Notes: a model not told the origin generated them from the letters alone. DNA of 64,000 bases from Edaphocola aurantiacus (GCF_019797745.1 NZ_VOSI01000003.1:1-64000); one strand, 5' to 3'; shown: positions 1-8,819, counted from the first letter of the stretch. A program made the numbers and translations.

Positions 1-89
1 GTGTTCACCTCTTCCCATTCCGAACAGAGCAGTTAAGCCCATCATGGCCGATGATACTGGTGTATTCCGGGAAAGTAGGTAGCTGCCAT
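1..89 (+). rRNA. rrf: 5S ribosomal RNA, 3' part (truncated by window start)
   Basis: The sequence carries the conserved 5S loop text CATTCCGAACAGAGCAGTTA, then the GATGATACTGGTG region, and finishes at the GGGAAAGTAGGTAGCTGCC end typical of bacterial 5S rRNA. About 25-30 nt of the 5' part lie outside the window. It is the last RNA of an rRNA operon and is followed within about 12 nt by a strong intrinsic terminator. Confidence 0.95.
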
Positions 90-100
90 ATTTATTTTAA

Positions 101-134
101 GACACCCTTCAAAACTGAAGGGTGTCTCTTTTTT
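101..134 (+). terminator. Intrinsic terminator of the rRNA operon
   Basis: A perfect 10-bp stem GACACCCTTC / GAAGGGTGTC (101-110 and 117-126) with an AAAACT loop is followed by a T-rich tract. It lies directly behind the 5S rRNA. Confidence 0.9.
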
Positions 135-220
135 ATGTATATACTTACCTAAAGGCAGTACTACAAGACATAACATCATACCATACTATAGCAGCAATAC
201 CATACAAATAAATAGCCCAT

Positions 221-258
221 ACACAATAAGCGCCCTGAAAACAGGGCGCTTATTGTGT
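221..258. terminator. Perfect 17-bp hairpin in the gap behind the 5S rRNA
   Basis: ACACAATAAGCGCCCTG (221-237) and its exact reverse complement (242-258) are separated by AAAA. No long T-run follows, so it may be a back-up or bidirectional terminator or only a structural element. The rest of the 90-477 gap is AT-rich, with one more imperfect hairpin at 281-308 and a promoter near 369-399. I see no gene in it. Confidence 0.5.
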
Positions 259-280
259 ATTATTAGTATCTGTCTTACTA

Positions 281-308
281 TAAAAGCATCCACTTAGAGG
301 TGCTTTTA
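281..308. terminator. Imperfect small hairpin
   Basis: TAAAAGCA (281-288) pairs with TGCTTTTA (301-308); one bulge allows two further CC/GG pairs. It is a third possible stop after the rRNA operon. The short stem makes this a weak call. Confidence 0.35.
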
Positions 309-368
309 TAGGCTGAATAATTAATTGTTTCCTTAAGGTAAATTATTTTAGAATAAATCTCTTAACTC

Positions 369-399
369 TTGACTTTGTGAATAATGTGTTATACATTTG
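369..399 (+). promoter_or_regulatory. Bacteroidota-type promoter for the secreted protein at 478
   Basis: TTG at 369-371, a 20-bp spacer and TACATTTG at 392-399 fit the -33 TTG / -7 TAnnTTTG pattern. Transcription would start near 406, leaving an AT-rich leader of about 70 nt before the ATG at 478. Confidence 0.55.
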
Positions 400-477
400 A
401 TTGTGCTATATGAAGAGTGGCATTTTTAATTTCATAGTAATTTAGTTTTTAATCCCTAAACATTTAATTATTCCTTT

Positions 478-2118
478 ATGAACAAAAAATTACTGCTATC
501 CGCTCTTCTGCTGGGAAGCTTTGCTACGGCAATTCCTGGTTTAGCTCAAAACGCTTCTGTTGTACCAGAAGCTCCATTACCTAACTATACCTTCGGTGGC
601 GGTACGTCCGGACCAGTTGTGCGTCCACAAAACGCCAGTGCCAGCACTATGCAGGATATTATCGGGCCTTCCGGTGCTACCGAAAACCTCTATATCCATA
701 GTTGGGATGTATATTCTTCTGCACAATACAATGGTATTGCCTGGAGACGTACCGATGCAAGTGGTAGCCTGATCAATGAAGACTATATTCCGATTAAATA
801 TGCAGATGATATTGATGCGGTAATTTTCGAAGATGGTGGTGCCTATTTCGTGCTGGCTGCTTATTATTATAATGACGGTTTTGGCACCAAAGGACACTAT
901 TATGATATCTATAAATGGGATGTTACAGGCTTGGTTCCGGTTTCTACGATGAATCTGCTTTCAACTTCTCCTAATTTCGGAAGAATCAATGTTGATGCCA
1001 CAGTTTATGGTCTGGCAATCATCTGGTGCGAACCTTTAGTTGGTATCAGTACCACTGTAAGCTTCTTCCCGGGTGTAGCTTTCGGTCCTAATGTACTGTT
1101 ACCTGGTACGGATGACAAAATAGATCCGGATGTATGTATCCGTCGTGGCGGCGGTGGTAGTAATACCGGTCTGGACCTGCAAATGACATTCCTGAACAAC
1201 ACGCAGAATGTTTTGTATGAATATCGTTTACCATTCTTTAATGCTCTTTCCGGTTCTGCAGCAGGATTTACTTATGAGTATGGAACCGGCACAGTTGGTA
1301 CCAATAAGTATAGCCCTCCGCGTATCGATTGTCCGGATATCTGGAATACGCAAAGATGGGCGGTATCTATCGGGATCAATAATGTTACCGGTACTACCAA
1401 TACAGAATGGATTTATGCAATGGTAAAGAATGACGATTGGAGTCCAACACCATCTCTGGTGAACCTTAGTTATGTTTCTTACACCAGTACTACTTATCCT
1501 GAATACTGTAATCCGGTTCTGGCTTATAATGACGCCAACGATCAGATATTTGTAGGCTGGATCACACGCCAGAGCACTCCTCTTATTCCGAGTACTTATG
1601 ATGTAAAATATGTAGCGAGCGATATTAAAGATAATGGTGGTGCCGCACCGGCCTTTATTCCGGGATCGTTTAATATGATCTCTAATACGGTGGCGAGTCA
1701 TGAACCTGTACTGGCTTTCTCTGGTCAGGATAGAAATAGTGGTTTCGATGGCTTGTACACCGCTTTCTCTCAATATGCTACCGTATTCCCTTCAGATTAT
1801 AGTATGATGTCTAAAACCAGAAAATGGACCTTAAGTACATTTAAAGGTCTTGCCGATCTTAAAACAGATAAGGTTATTATGTCTGTTACTCCTAATCCGT
1901 TTGCGGGCAACCTGAACTTCCAGGCTCCTGGCGAGGGAAAATATAAAGTAAGCCTGTTCACCATAGATGGCAGAGAGGTTTATAGCAATACTGCAACATT
2001 AACCCAGGGACAAGCATTCCAGTTCAGCACAGAAGAATTGGCTTCCGGTACTTACATCGTAAAAGTACTGTCTCCTGAAAATGGCGTTAATTATACACAG
2101 AAAATGGTTAAAAAATAA
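478..2118 (+). CDS. Secreted protein with type A T9SS sorting domain
   Basis: This 546-residue exported protein of unknown function starts with a signal peptide (MNKKLLLSALLLGSF, cleavage near AQN at about residue 24). The middle (about 60-440) is rich in Tyr, Trp, Gly and Asn and resembles a beta-propeller or sandwich, but I recognise no catalytic motif. The last 80 residues form a classic type A C-terminal domain: VTPNPF, then YKVSLFTIDGREV, then LASGTYIVKV and a basic KMVKK end. Such domains send cargo through the type IX system to the cell surface or medium. The gene is monocistronic, with its own promoter and a strong terminator. Confidence 0.85.
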   Translation: MNKKLLLSALLLGSFATAIPGLAQNASVVPEAPLPNYTFGGGTSGPVVRPQNASASTMQDIIGPSGATENLYIHSWDVYSSAQYNGIAWRRTDASGSLINEDYIPIKYADDIDAVIFEDGGAYFVLAAYYYNDGFGTKGHYYDIYKWDVTGLVPVSTMNLLSTSPNFGRINVDATVYGLAIIWCEPLVGISTTVSFFPGVAFGPNVLLPGTDDKIDPDVCIRRGGGGSNTGLDLQMTFLNNTQNVLYEYRLPFFNALSGSAAGFTYEYGTGTVGTNKYSPPRIDCPDIWNTQRWAVSIGINNVTGTTNTEWIYAMVKNDDWSPTPSLVNLSYVSYTSTTYPEYCNPVLAYNDANDQIFVGWITRQSTPLIPSTYDVKYVASDIKDNGGAAPAFIPGSFNMISNTVASHEPVLAFSGQDRNSGFDGLYTAFSQYATVFPSDYSMMSKTRKWTLSTFKGLADLKTDKVIMSVTPNPFAGNLNFQAPGEGKYKVSLFTIDGREVYSNTATLTQGQAFQFSTEELASGTYIVKVLSPENGVNYTQKMVKK

Positions 2119-2143
2119 GCTATTTATAATAGTTTGTTGTCCG

Positions 2144-2175
2144 GAAGCTGCCCTGTTACAGGGCAGCTTCTTTGT
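2144..2175 (+). terminator. Intrinsic terminator
   Basis: A perfect 12-bp stem GAAGCTGCCCTG / CAGGGCAGCTTC (2144-2155, 2159-2170) with loop TTA is followed by TTTGTTTATTTTT. It closes the transcript of the secreted protein ending at 2118. Confidence 0.9.
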
Positions 2176-2274
2176 TTATTTTTACCACGCATGAAGGTTC
2201 TAAAGCATTGTTAATTAACGCTATCGACCCATATTGATTTGTTGTATTATTGTTTTTGTGATACATTCTTTTTT

Positions 2275-2282
2275 TATATTTG
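2275..2282 (+). promoter_or_regulatory. -7 element TATATTTG ahead of the cupin-like gene
   Basis: TATATTTG matches TAnnTTTG exactly; a TTTG at 2255-2258 is the nearest upstream box, slightly closer (16 bp) than usual. Because the start of transcription would be near 2289, the box argues for translation from the ATG at 2306 rather than from ATGs at 2234 or 2285. Confidence 0.45.
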
Positions 2283-2305
2283 TTATGAATCTAACCCGCC
2301 TTAAT

Positions 2306-3169
2306 ATGAATCTAACTGAAATTGAAAGAGTTAAAGATATCAGTCATGAAGACTTTCAAAAAAAGTACCTTAAGGCTAACAAACCCGTGATCCTCGAAAA
2401 CAGAGCACATGAGTGGAATGCCTATACAAACTGGAACTGGGATTTGTTTAAAGCGCTGGTAGGGCAGGTCGATGTACCGATCTATAACAATACCCGGGCT
2501 GGAGCCAAAGTACCGGTAAATGGTGGAGACGGCTTTATGAAGTTTGGCGATTACCTGGATGAGATCCGGAAAGGACCTTCGGAACTACGGCTATTCCTCT
2601 TCAATATTTTCAAACATGCCCCGCAACTGAAAAACGATTTCACCTGGCCGGAAGACCTCATGGGTGGTTTCCTCAAATTTTTTCCGGTATTATTTGTAGG
2701 TGGTGCTGGATCTATTGCGCATATGCACTATGATCTGGACCTTGCTAATATTTTTCACACACAATTTATGGGCCGTAAGCAGATATTGCTTTTCCCTTTC
2801 GAAGAAAGCAGGAAACTCTATAAAATGCCCCTTACGGTAGAGAGTGCTGCCAGTTTTGTACACTGGTATACAAAAGGCTTTGATACGGAAAAGTTTCCGA
2901 AGCTGAATGAAGTGAAGGGCTATCGCAGTGTATTGAAGCATGGCGATACCTTATTCATGCCCAGCAAATACTGGCATCATATGGAATATCTTGATAGTGG
3001 CTTTGCCATGAGCTTAAGGGCACTGCCTGTTACCCTATCTGGTAAGCTGAACAGTGTTTACCACCTGAGCCTGATGCGGGGTCTGAATAACCTGCTGATC
3101 AAAACAGCGCCGGAATGGTGGTATCGGAAAAAGAGAGCCATGGCCTATGAAACGGCACAAAAAGCATAA
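2306..3169 (+). CDS. Cupin-like / JmjC-type domain protein
   Basis: A soluble protein of about 287 residues resembling the cupin_8/JmjC family of Fe(II)/2-oxoglutarate oxygenases. The core shows a candidate metal motif H-x-D (HMHYDLD), a conserved GRKQILLFPF strand, a GDTLFMPSKYWHH segment carrying the distal His, and an SLRALP strand after it. The N-terminal KKYLKANKPVILEN stretch is typical of the family. Substrate is unknown; relatives hydroxylate protein or tRNA residues. I place the start at 2306 because a promoter -7 box overlaps the upstream in-frame ATG. A single gene transcript is likely, ended by a bidirectional hairpin. Confidence 0.75.
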   Translation: MNLTEIERVKDISHEDFQKKYLKANKPVILENRAHEWNAYTNWNWDLFKALVGQVDVPIYNNTRAGAKVPVNGGDGFMKFGDYLDEIRKGPSELRLFLFNIFKHAPQLKNDFTWPEDLMGGFLKFFPVLFVGGAGSIAHMHYDLDLANIFHTQFMGRKQILLFPFEESRKLYKMPLTVESAASFVHWYTKGFDTEKFPKLNEVKGYRSVLKHGDTLFMPSKYWHHMEYLDSGFAMSLRALPVTLSGKLNSVYHLSLMRGLNNLLIKTAPEWWYRKKRAMAYETAQKA

Positions 3170-3170
3170 A

Positions 3171-3201
3171 AAAGGGAGATTCCACACGGAATCTCCCTTT
3201 T
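3171..3201. terminator. Bidirectional terminator between convergent genes
   Basis: AAAGGGAGATTCC / GGAATCTCCCTTT form a perfect 13-bp stem with an ACAC loop, with A-run on the left and T-run on the right, so it can stop transcripts from both sides (cupin-like gene and the leftward T9SS gene at 3233). Confidence 0.85.
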
Positions 3202-3232
3202 ACTCATAAATAGTTTAAGCAATAATGTATCA

Positions 3233-4087
3233 TCAGTATTTGACAAATGATTGTACGGTATAGGTTTTGTCCGTGTAAAGTAGCAGGTAATAATTTCCTT
3301 CCGGCAGTGTAGTCAGGGATATGTTTCGATTGAATGCCTGCTGCATGCGTACCTTACCCGTTACATCTGTTATTTGTATCCACTGAAAAGACACCGGACT
3401 TTCTATATGCAGCTGATCACGTACCGGGTTGGGGTATAGGCTTACCGGAACGCGTGCTATAGTACGGATCGCTGTGGGCTCATGGTTAATAAACTGTAAT
3501 TCGTCGATCAGCAGGTGGGTCTCTGGGTGAGGATTTGCAATACTGTTATTGAAGGTAATACCGGCGTAACGGGGCGTATCATTACTAAAATATGTGATGG
3601 CTAAAGAGACACGCATATAATCCGGATGTACCTGCCACACCGTTCCGCTGGCAGTACCTATCTCCATCATGGTTTCATCGCAGATAGAAACCGAACATAA
3701 GCCGGTATCCTGGTTGTTTTGCTTATACTTATAGTAAAAAACAAAGGAATCGGGCCGCTCAGTAATCGGGAAAAAATAATTAAAGGTGGTAAAGGGCAGA
3801 GAATCAGTATTAGACATCGCTCCTCCCATAATGCCGGTTTGCTGTGTATAATTATATGCATTACGGAGCGACAGGCAATAGTTGCCAGACTTGCCTTCCG
3901 GGTAGCGTTCCATCAGCGGACCGGTATATTCAATGGAATCGCCAATGGTAAAACACTGTAATAAGGGATTCCAGTAGGAGATACTACCGTCCGAATTGGC
4001 TTGTTCAAAGCTGGAATTGGGGATCTGGCTGTGTACCGCAAAAAAGCTGCAGCACCAGAATAAAAGGGTCATAGTGTACTTTTTCAT
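3233..4087 (-). CDS. Secreted T9SS type A protein, carbohydrate-binding-like fold
   Basis: This 284-residue protein has a signal peptide (MKKYTMTLLFWCCSFFAVHSQ) and mature start IPNSSFEQANSDGSISYWNPL. The phrase NSSFE, then G-x-x-x-YW, is typical of jelly-roll domains found beside PCMF and carbohydrate-binding modules in Bacteroidota. The C-terminal 75 residues form a type A sorting domain (SLYPNPVRDQLHIE, LPEGNYYLLLY, final QSFVKY). Export through T9SS follows from that domain; its ligand is not visible. It lies in its own leftward unit between two hairpins. Confidence 0.75.
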   Translation of the reverse strand: MKKYTMTLLFWCCSFFAVHSQIPNSSFEQANSDGSISYWNPLLQCFTIGDSIEYTGPLMERYPEGKSGNYCLSLRNAYNYTQQTGIMGGAMSNTDSLPFTTFNYFFPITERPDSFVFYYKYKQNNQDTGLCSVSICDETMMEIGTASGTVWQVHPDYMRVSLAITYFSNDTPRYAGITFNNSIANPHPETHLLIDELQFINHEPTAIRTIARVPVSLYPNPVRDQLHIESPVSFQWIQITDVTGKVRMQQAFNRNISLTTLPEGNYYLLLYTDKTYTVQSFVKY

Positions 4088-4216
4088 GATATATACTTTT
4101 GTGGGTTATTGATTTATCAAAAGTAAGCCCATTATGCCCAGATCGGAAGAAAACAAGGTATACATCAGGTTTACATAAGCCTGAAATGATGTGTACTTGA
4201 GGTTGCAATACCTTAA

Positions 4217-5833
4217 TTACAGCGATTGTATAAAGCTGGCCAGGTTATCTTCTGTCTTTAAGCCCAGCTTTTTGCGTAACCGGTAGCGCGCCATTTTAAC
4301 GCTGTCCGGCGATATATTCAGGATGTTGGCCATTTCTTTAATGGAAAGGTTCATTTTGATCAGGGTACAGATCTTCAGTTCGTTTTGACTGATTTCGGGA
4401 TACTTTTCTTTAAGTTTCTGCTGGAAATTCTTGTTTACACTTTCAAAGGTCATATTAAACTCCTCCCATTCCTGGTCCTGCGTAATGCCTTTATGCAGCA
4501 GCTTGTCAATATGCTGGCTACTCAACCGGGGCTCCTGTGCAACAGTATCTTTCAGTTCATTGATCAGTTCATTGCGCATACTGATCTGCAGGGCCATGGC
4601 ACTCAGCTGGCTTTCTTTAAAATCAATTTCATTTTGCAGCAATGCCTGCTCCTGGGCCTGTTGCCGCAATTGCAGCTCATGATTCTGTTGCTGTAGTGAG
4701 AATAAGGCTTTTTGCTGTTGCTGGTTTTTACGCTGATAGCGGAATATGATGAACATTAATATTCCGGAGCATACAATAGCGCCAATGAGAATGTAATTTA
4801 ACCGCCGGGCGCTTTGGCTGGCCTTTTTTTCCTGTACAAGTGCATGCTGATGGGCCTCAATATCATATTGCACTTCCAGGTTTTGGGCCAGCTGCTCTTT
4901 TTCCCAATCCGCCCCGACCTGTTGTATAGAATCGATATGGGTTAGTACAGCAAGTGCCTCGCGGTAACGACCCTCTTGCATCAGCAAATCTTTTTGGGTA
5001 CCCAGTGCTGCAATGCTAAACTGCAGATCGCTTAACTGTCGGGCGATGTCTATCGCATCATGTACATATTGATAGGCTGAATCATATTGCCCGGCAGCCT
5101 GCCACCATTTAGCCAGCGCTATACGACCAGAAACTTCAGCCTGCCGGTTATGCAGCTGCTGCGCATAATTAAGGGCTTCGTGATAGTAATCAAAACTTTT
5201 CTGGGTGTGGCCCGCTCTCTGAGCGATATCACCTGCCTTAATCAGTGAGCCGGGCAGATAAACAAGGTCTTTTCGATCCTGCCGTTCTTTAAGGGCAAGA
5301 TTGTAATAATAGTCCGCAGAATCTGTCTTGCCTAAATGGCTGAATATATTACCGAGCAGCTGGAAAATAATGCCCTGTGTCCCGGTGGTATCCTGTGTGT
5401 AGTCATATGTCCCTAAGGCATCATAACAAAGGGCCAGGGCTTCCTGGTGCTGCCCGCTTCTCGCCTTAATGGTAGCCAGCAGGGTACGGGCCCGGCCAGT
5501 ACCCAATGCCGCGATCTCCGGAGCCGAAGACTGCAGCTGCTGATAATGGTCCAGTGCTTTATGTGCATACTTAAGTCCGTTGCTTTTACTGGAGCCGTAA
5601 CTGGCAAAACCCATGTAAAGCAATGCTTCGGCCTGCCCGGCTTCCTGCCCCTGCTTTGTGTAGAGTGTATAGGCAGTATCAAAATAGCGTAAAGCCGTAG
5701 TATCATTATCCTGAATCAGTGCCTGCCATCCCGTTTGCAAAAACCGGTGTGCATCCTGTGCCCTGGCAGCCATACCGGTGCAAAGGCAACAGTATAAAAG
5801 CAGTAAAAGGCTAAGCGGACGATGTATATACAT
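4217..5833 (-). CDS. TPR-repeat membrane regulator with LuxR-type HTH
   Basis: About 538 residues. A signal or anchor segment (LSLLLLLYCCLC) comes first. The region from about 30 to 330 is a series of tetratricopeptide-like helices (ALLYMGFASYG, LGNIFSHLGKTDSADYYYNLAL, AGQYDSAYQYVHDAIDIA). One transmembrane helix follows (NYILIGAIVCSGILMFIIF), then a coiled coil rich in Gln, and a C-terminal LuxR/GerE-type helix-turn-helix (ELKICTLIKMNLSIKEMANIL...VKMARYRLRKKLGL). This is the layout of Bacteroidota one-component membrane regulators. The ATG at 5833 is preferred to an upstream one at 5881 because it leads directly into the signal segment. Target genes are unknown; it sits among T9SS cargo genes. 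Confidence 0.8.
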   Translation of the reverse strand: MYIHRPLSLLLLLYCCLCTGMAARAQDAHRFLQTGWQALIQDNDTTALRYFDTAYTLYTKQGQEAGQAEALLYMGFASYGSSKSNGLKYAHKALDHYQQLQSSAPEIAALGTGRARTLLATIKARSGQHQEALALCYDALGTYDYTQDTTGTQGIIFQLLGNIFSHLGKTDSADYYYNLALKERQDRKDLVYLPGSLIKAGDIAQRAGHTQKSFDYYHEALNYAQQLHNRQAEVSGRIALAKWWQAAGQYDSAYQYVHDAIDIARQLSDLQFSIAALGTQKDLLMQEGRYREALAVLTHIDSIQQVGADWEKEQLAQNLEVQYDIEAHQHALVQEKKASQSARRLNYILIGAIVCSGILMFIIFRYQRKNQQQQKALFSLQQQNHELQLRQQAQEQALLQNEIDFKESQLSAMALQISMRNELINELKDTVAQEPRLSSQHIDKLLHKGITQDQEWEEFNMTFESVNKNFQQKLKEKYPEISQNELKICTLIKMNLSIKEMANILNISPDSVKMARYRLRKKLGLKTEDNLASFIQSL

Positions 5834-5882
5834 AACAGATTTTGGTACAAGATAGGAAGAATCCCGACTATTTATATACAAA

Positions 5883-5912
5883 AAAAGGCCCTCCCGAAAC
5901 GGAAGGACCTTT
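5883..5912 (-). terminator. Terminator of the T9SS gene at 5939
   Basis: Read on the minus strand, AAAGGTCCTTCC pairs, with G-U wobbles, with GGGAGGGCCTTT and is followed by a run of seven T. It separates the HmuY-like gene from the TPR regulator. Confidence 0.7.
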
Positions 5913-5938
5913 GAACATATACAATTGGGGGGTATATC

Positions 5939-7252
5939 TTATTGTACGATCAGTTTTTGGGTATTGCGAATACCTTCACCCTGAATATTTACCATGTACA
6001 TACCAGCGCTGAAGTTGCCGGTACGGATTGGGAACTGCTGGAATCCGCTCTGGATATTTTTTTGCTCCTGGTAAACGATTCTGCCATTGATATCAGCAAC
6101 AGTGATCATTACATTGCTTACTGCTTTTTTAGCATCGATGATCAGGTGCGTGTAACCACCCTGAGCAGGGTTTGGTGCTAAAGCTACAGTGCTTAATGCA
6201 ACATTTACATTTTTTACAGTAGTAGAGGTATCCACGAAAGTGTATACTTTACGTTTTTTCAGTGCTACCAGACCAGGTTGTGTCGCTGCAGAACCAGAAT
6301 TGTGTGCAGTGAAAACCATTTGCCATACATCACCGTTATTCACTTTTACAAAGTAGCTCAGAGAGTCTGTCATGGTAACACCACTTTGACCTGAAGCTTT
6401 CCACTCACGACCGATAGAGTTGTTCAGAGAATCGTAAGCATAAGCGCTGTAAGTCAGGTTGTCAAATTGATCAGTAGTGTCCACTTTAGCAACTTTCAAT
6501 TTTTCGTTGTTGATGACACCGAACACTTTGTATTGTGTATTGGAGAACACAACGTTTTCATCATTATAGTTAGAGAATACAAAATCCCATGCAGTAGCAG
6601 CAGGCTCTCTGTCTAAGAATGCATCTGTAGCGATATTGTAGTACGCGAAATATTTACCGGCATATGGGCTTGCAGATACATTGAATGTTTTAGTAACCGG
6701 GCTTGTACCGTTGATTTTAGCCACTTTGAATACATAAACAGGAGCGCTGCCCGCTGGAGTAGTTTCTTTTCTGCTGATAAATACCTGGAAGCTGTCTGCA
6801 CCGCTGATCAGACCAAAGATCACACGACCTGACAACCAGTGAGTAGCCATATCATATGTAGCCCAGCCATAAGTAGCTGCTGCAGTCTGGTTGAAAGCAC
6901 CCATTTCCCATGTAGTATTGGAGTTGTACAGAGGCATAGGATGTGCAGTAACCGAATCTGCTAATTTTGCAGTCAGGTCAGTACCGAATAAAGTTGTATC
7001 CGTAGCAATAACATATAATTTTACACCTTTATCTGCACTATTTGCGATAATGCTAGGGCTGAATCTGCTTGTAGAGAAACCAATATGCCAGTTATCAGCA
7101 GCTGCAGTACCTGCACTACCGTTTTCCAGGCTATAATAAACATTTTTCAGATAGCCAGCTTCTGTAGAAATGGTATCGTGAATCCAGGTTTGCGCTTTTG
7201 CCGCAGGAGCAATTGCTAATGCCGCTAAGGCCAATGTGTATTTAAGTCTCAT
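5939..7252 (-). CDS. Secreted T9SS type A protein with HmuY-like features
   Basis: The 437-residue product has a signal peptide (MRLKYTLALAALAIAPAAKAQ). The body contains WHIGFSTSRFSP, AWDFVFSNYND and SIGREWKASG, phrases that recall the duplicated beta-fold of HmuY-like haemophore proteins, but I do not see the heme-ligand histidines clearly, so haem binding is not claimed. The C-terminal 85 residues are a type A sorting domain (VALAPNPAQGG, VMITVADINGRIVYQEQ, FSAGMYMVNIQGEG, final KLIVQ). It is likely surface attached or released by T9SS. It forms a single-gene unit with its own terminator. Confidence 0.75.
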   Translation of the reverse strand: MRLKYTLALAALAIAPAAKAQTWIHDTISTEAGYLKNVYYSLENGSAGTAAADNWHIGFSTSRFSPSIIANSADKGVKLYVIATDTTLFGTDLTAKLADSVTAHPMPLYNSNTTWEMGAFNQTAAATYGWATYDMATHWLSGRVIFGLISGADSFQVFISRKETTPAGSAPVYVFKVAKINGTSPVTKTFNVSASPYAGKYFAYYNIATDAFLDREPAATAWDFVFSNYNDENVVFSNTQYKVFGVINNEKLKVAKVDTTDQFDNLTYSAYAYDSLNNSIGREWKASGQSGVTMTDSLSYFVKVNNGDVWQMVFTAHNSGSAATQPGLVALKKRKVYTFVDTSTTVKNVNVALSTVALAPNPAQGGYTHLIIDAKKAVSNVMITVADINGRIVYQEQKNIQSGFQQFPIRTGNFSAGMYMVNIQGEGIRNTQKLIVQ

Positions 7253-7352
7253 ATTTAAAAAGTTTCCGCAAAAATATACACGAAGCGTTATAATTGATTG
7301 ATAATGTGTTTATTATGACAGAAAAATGACATCTTATTTTACTTTTTTATGA

Positions 7353-7383
7353 CAAAAAAGTCCGGCACCTACCAGTGCCGGAC
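7353..7383 (-). terminator. Terminator behind the pseudouridine synthase gene
   Basis: The perfect 9-bp stem GTCCGGCAC / GTGCCGGAC (7360-7368, 7375-7383), followed on the minus strand by six T, ends the operon containing the small membrane protein, ybeY and the RluA-type gene. Confidence 0.85.
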
Positions 7384-7416
7384 CAATTGTAATTTTATTG
7401 TCAGATTTTCAATGAT

Positions 7417-8130
7417 TTAGCTCCATTTGTCCAATTGCTTTACGCTTGCAGACAGGTCTTTAGGGAGTGGGGCGTCAATCTCTACCTGTTTGCCGTCCAT
7501 ACCTTCAAAACGTAATTGAGCTGCATGTAAAGCCAGGCGATTCAGGATCGGTTTCTCCTCACCCAGTGGATCTGCATTTTTGAAGTTCTTTTTTAAAGAA
7601 GAAATGTATAACCCTTTTCCATTACTGTAGATCGGATCGGCTACAACCGGGTGCCCGATGTATTGCATATGTACACGAATCTGGTGCGTGCGGCCGGTAT
7701 GAATACGGATGCGCAGCAAGGTATATCCCTGCCATTCCTTTATCGTCTCATAATCGGTATGCGCCTGTTTACCTCTTTTGTGTACAATCATAGTACCTCT
7801 TTTAGCCATATTTTCGCTAATAGGCATTTCTATGCTGCCAGAGGGCGTAATCATTCTTCCGTTAACCAGTGCAGTATAGTATTTTTCTACACTACGGCTT
7901 TCAAAAAGTTGTGAGAGGTATTTATGACTTTCTTCGTTTTTGGCAAAACAGATAATACCGCTGGTGTCCTTATCCAGTCGGTGTACCGGTATGATGCTCT
8001 CATACTTCGCCTGTGCCATACGATACAGGTTTGGTATTTCCGCATTAAAGCGGTCGGGGATACTCAGCAGACCGCTGGGTTTATTAAACGCAATCAGCTG
8101 ATCGTCTTCGTAAATTATTTCCAGTTTCAT
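7417..8130 (-). CDS. RluA-family pseudouridine synthase
   Basis: A 237-residue enzyme that isomerises uridine to pseudouridine in rRNA or tRNA. The catalytic motif HRLDKDTSG is at residues 50-58 with the Asp nucleophile at 53; downstream are GRTHQIRVHMQYIGHPVVAD, the usual RluA RNA-contact motif, and LALHAAQLRF. There is no N-terminal S4 domain, so it is a short, catalytic-domain-only form; exact target site cannot be told. It is the last gene of a three-gene leftward operon, 17 nt after ybeY, which suggests a shared role in rRNA maturation. Confidence 0.88.
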   Translation of the reverse strand: MKLEIIYEDDQLIAFNKPSGLLSIPDRFNAEIPNLYRMAQAKYESIIPVHRLDKDTSGIICFAKNEESHKYLSQLFESRSVEKYYTALVNGRMITPSGSIEMPISENMAKRGTMIVHKRGKQAHTDYETIKEWQGYTLLRIRIHTGRTHQIRVHMQYIGHPVVADPIYSNGKGLYISSLKKNFKNADPLGEEKPILNRLALHAAQLRFEGMDGKQVEIDAPLPKDLSASVKQLDKWS

Positions 8131-8147
8131 TGTTTACATTAATAGCT

Positions 8148-8579
8148 TTAAGCACCGAAGTAGCCTTTCAGGCAAAGATCTTCCTGACGGCGCATTTCCT
8201 TTTCTTCTTCCGGTTTTTTGTCTTTGAAACCGCATAAGTGCAGGATACCGTGAAAAAGTACACGATGCAATTCAGTATTATAGGATACACCGAACTGCTG
8301 TGCATTATCGGCAACACGGTCTACACTGATGTATATTTCCGAATTCAGTTCGGTCTCACTTTCAGACAGGTCGAAGGTGATGATATCTGTCAGGGTATCG
8401 TGATTGAGGAATGCAATATTTTTCTCCAGCAAACCTTCGTCTGTGCAGAAAATGTAGTTGATTTCCACTTTTTTTACATCCAGGTGCTGATCTATGACCT
8501 GACGGATGTAAGTATTAAGTGCTCTCTTTCCGGACAGGCGTGCTTTTACGCCTTCTTCTTCAAAATATCGGATAGCCAT
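8148..8579 (-). CDS. ybeY: Endoribonuclease YbeY, 16S rRNA maturation factor
   Basis: The 143-residue protein has the YbeY metal site HGILHLCGFKD (His-110, His-114 and a third ligand at Asp-120, as usual in Bacteroidota), preceded by ILTF-type strands (DTLTDIITFDL, EIYISVDRVADNAQQFGVS). YbeY is a zinc-dependent single-strand endonuclease for 3' end processing of 16S rRNA and ribosome quality control. Length and motif order are normal. It follows a small membrane protein gene by 9 nt and precedes the pseudouridine synthase by 17 nt. Confidence 0.93.
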   Translation of the reverse strand: MAIRYFEEEGVKARLSGKRALNTYIRQVIDQHLDVKKVEINYIFCTDEGLLEKNIAFLNHDTLTDIITFDLSESETELNSEIYISVDRVADNAQQFGVSYNTELHRVLFHGILHLCGFKDKKPEEEKEMRRQEDLCLKGYFGA

Positions 8580-8588
8580 TACAGAGAT

Positions 8589-8819
8589 TTAGTTACTTTT
8601 TGAAAATATAACACGGTACAGCCGGAACAGACCATAAATAACAAATACGGCGGCGAGTACATACACAAAAGTTAATCCGAGGCTGATGTATCCTTGTTTT
8701 TCTGCCCATACCATAACTGCGGCCACCAGGATATATAAGATGCCCATTACGGTATCTCTTACTTTCTTAAGATTACCTACAGGGTTTTTACGGGGAGTAC
8801 GTGGGGTAAACTGACTCAT
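8589..8819 (-). CDS. Small two-helix membrane protein
   Basis: About 76 residues beginning MSQFTPRTPRKNPVGNLKKV. A basic N-terminus is followed by two hydrophobic helices (TVMGILYILVAAVMVWAE and LGLTFVYVLAAVFVIYGLFRLY). I do not recognise a family. The start at 8819 is chosen because a longer reading frame would run back through the tsf terminator and a TACTTTTG promoter box at 8840-8847 on the same strand. First gene of an operon with ybeY and the RluA-type gene. Confidence 0.7.
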   Translation of the reverse strand: MSQFTPRTPRKNPVGNLKKVRDTVMGILYILVAAVMVWAEKQGYISLGLTFVYVLAAVFVIYGLFRLYRVIFSKSN

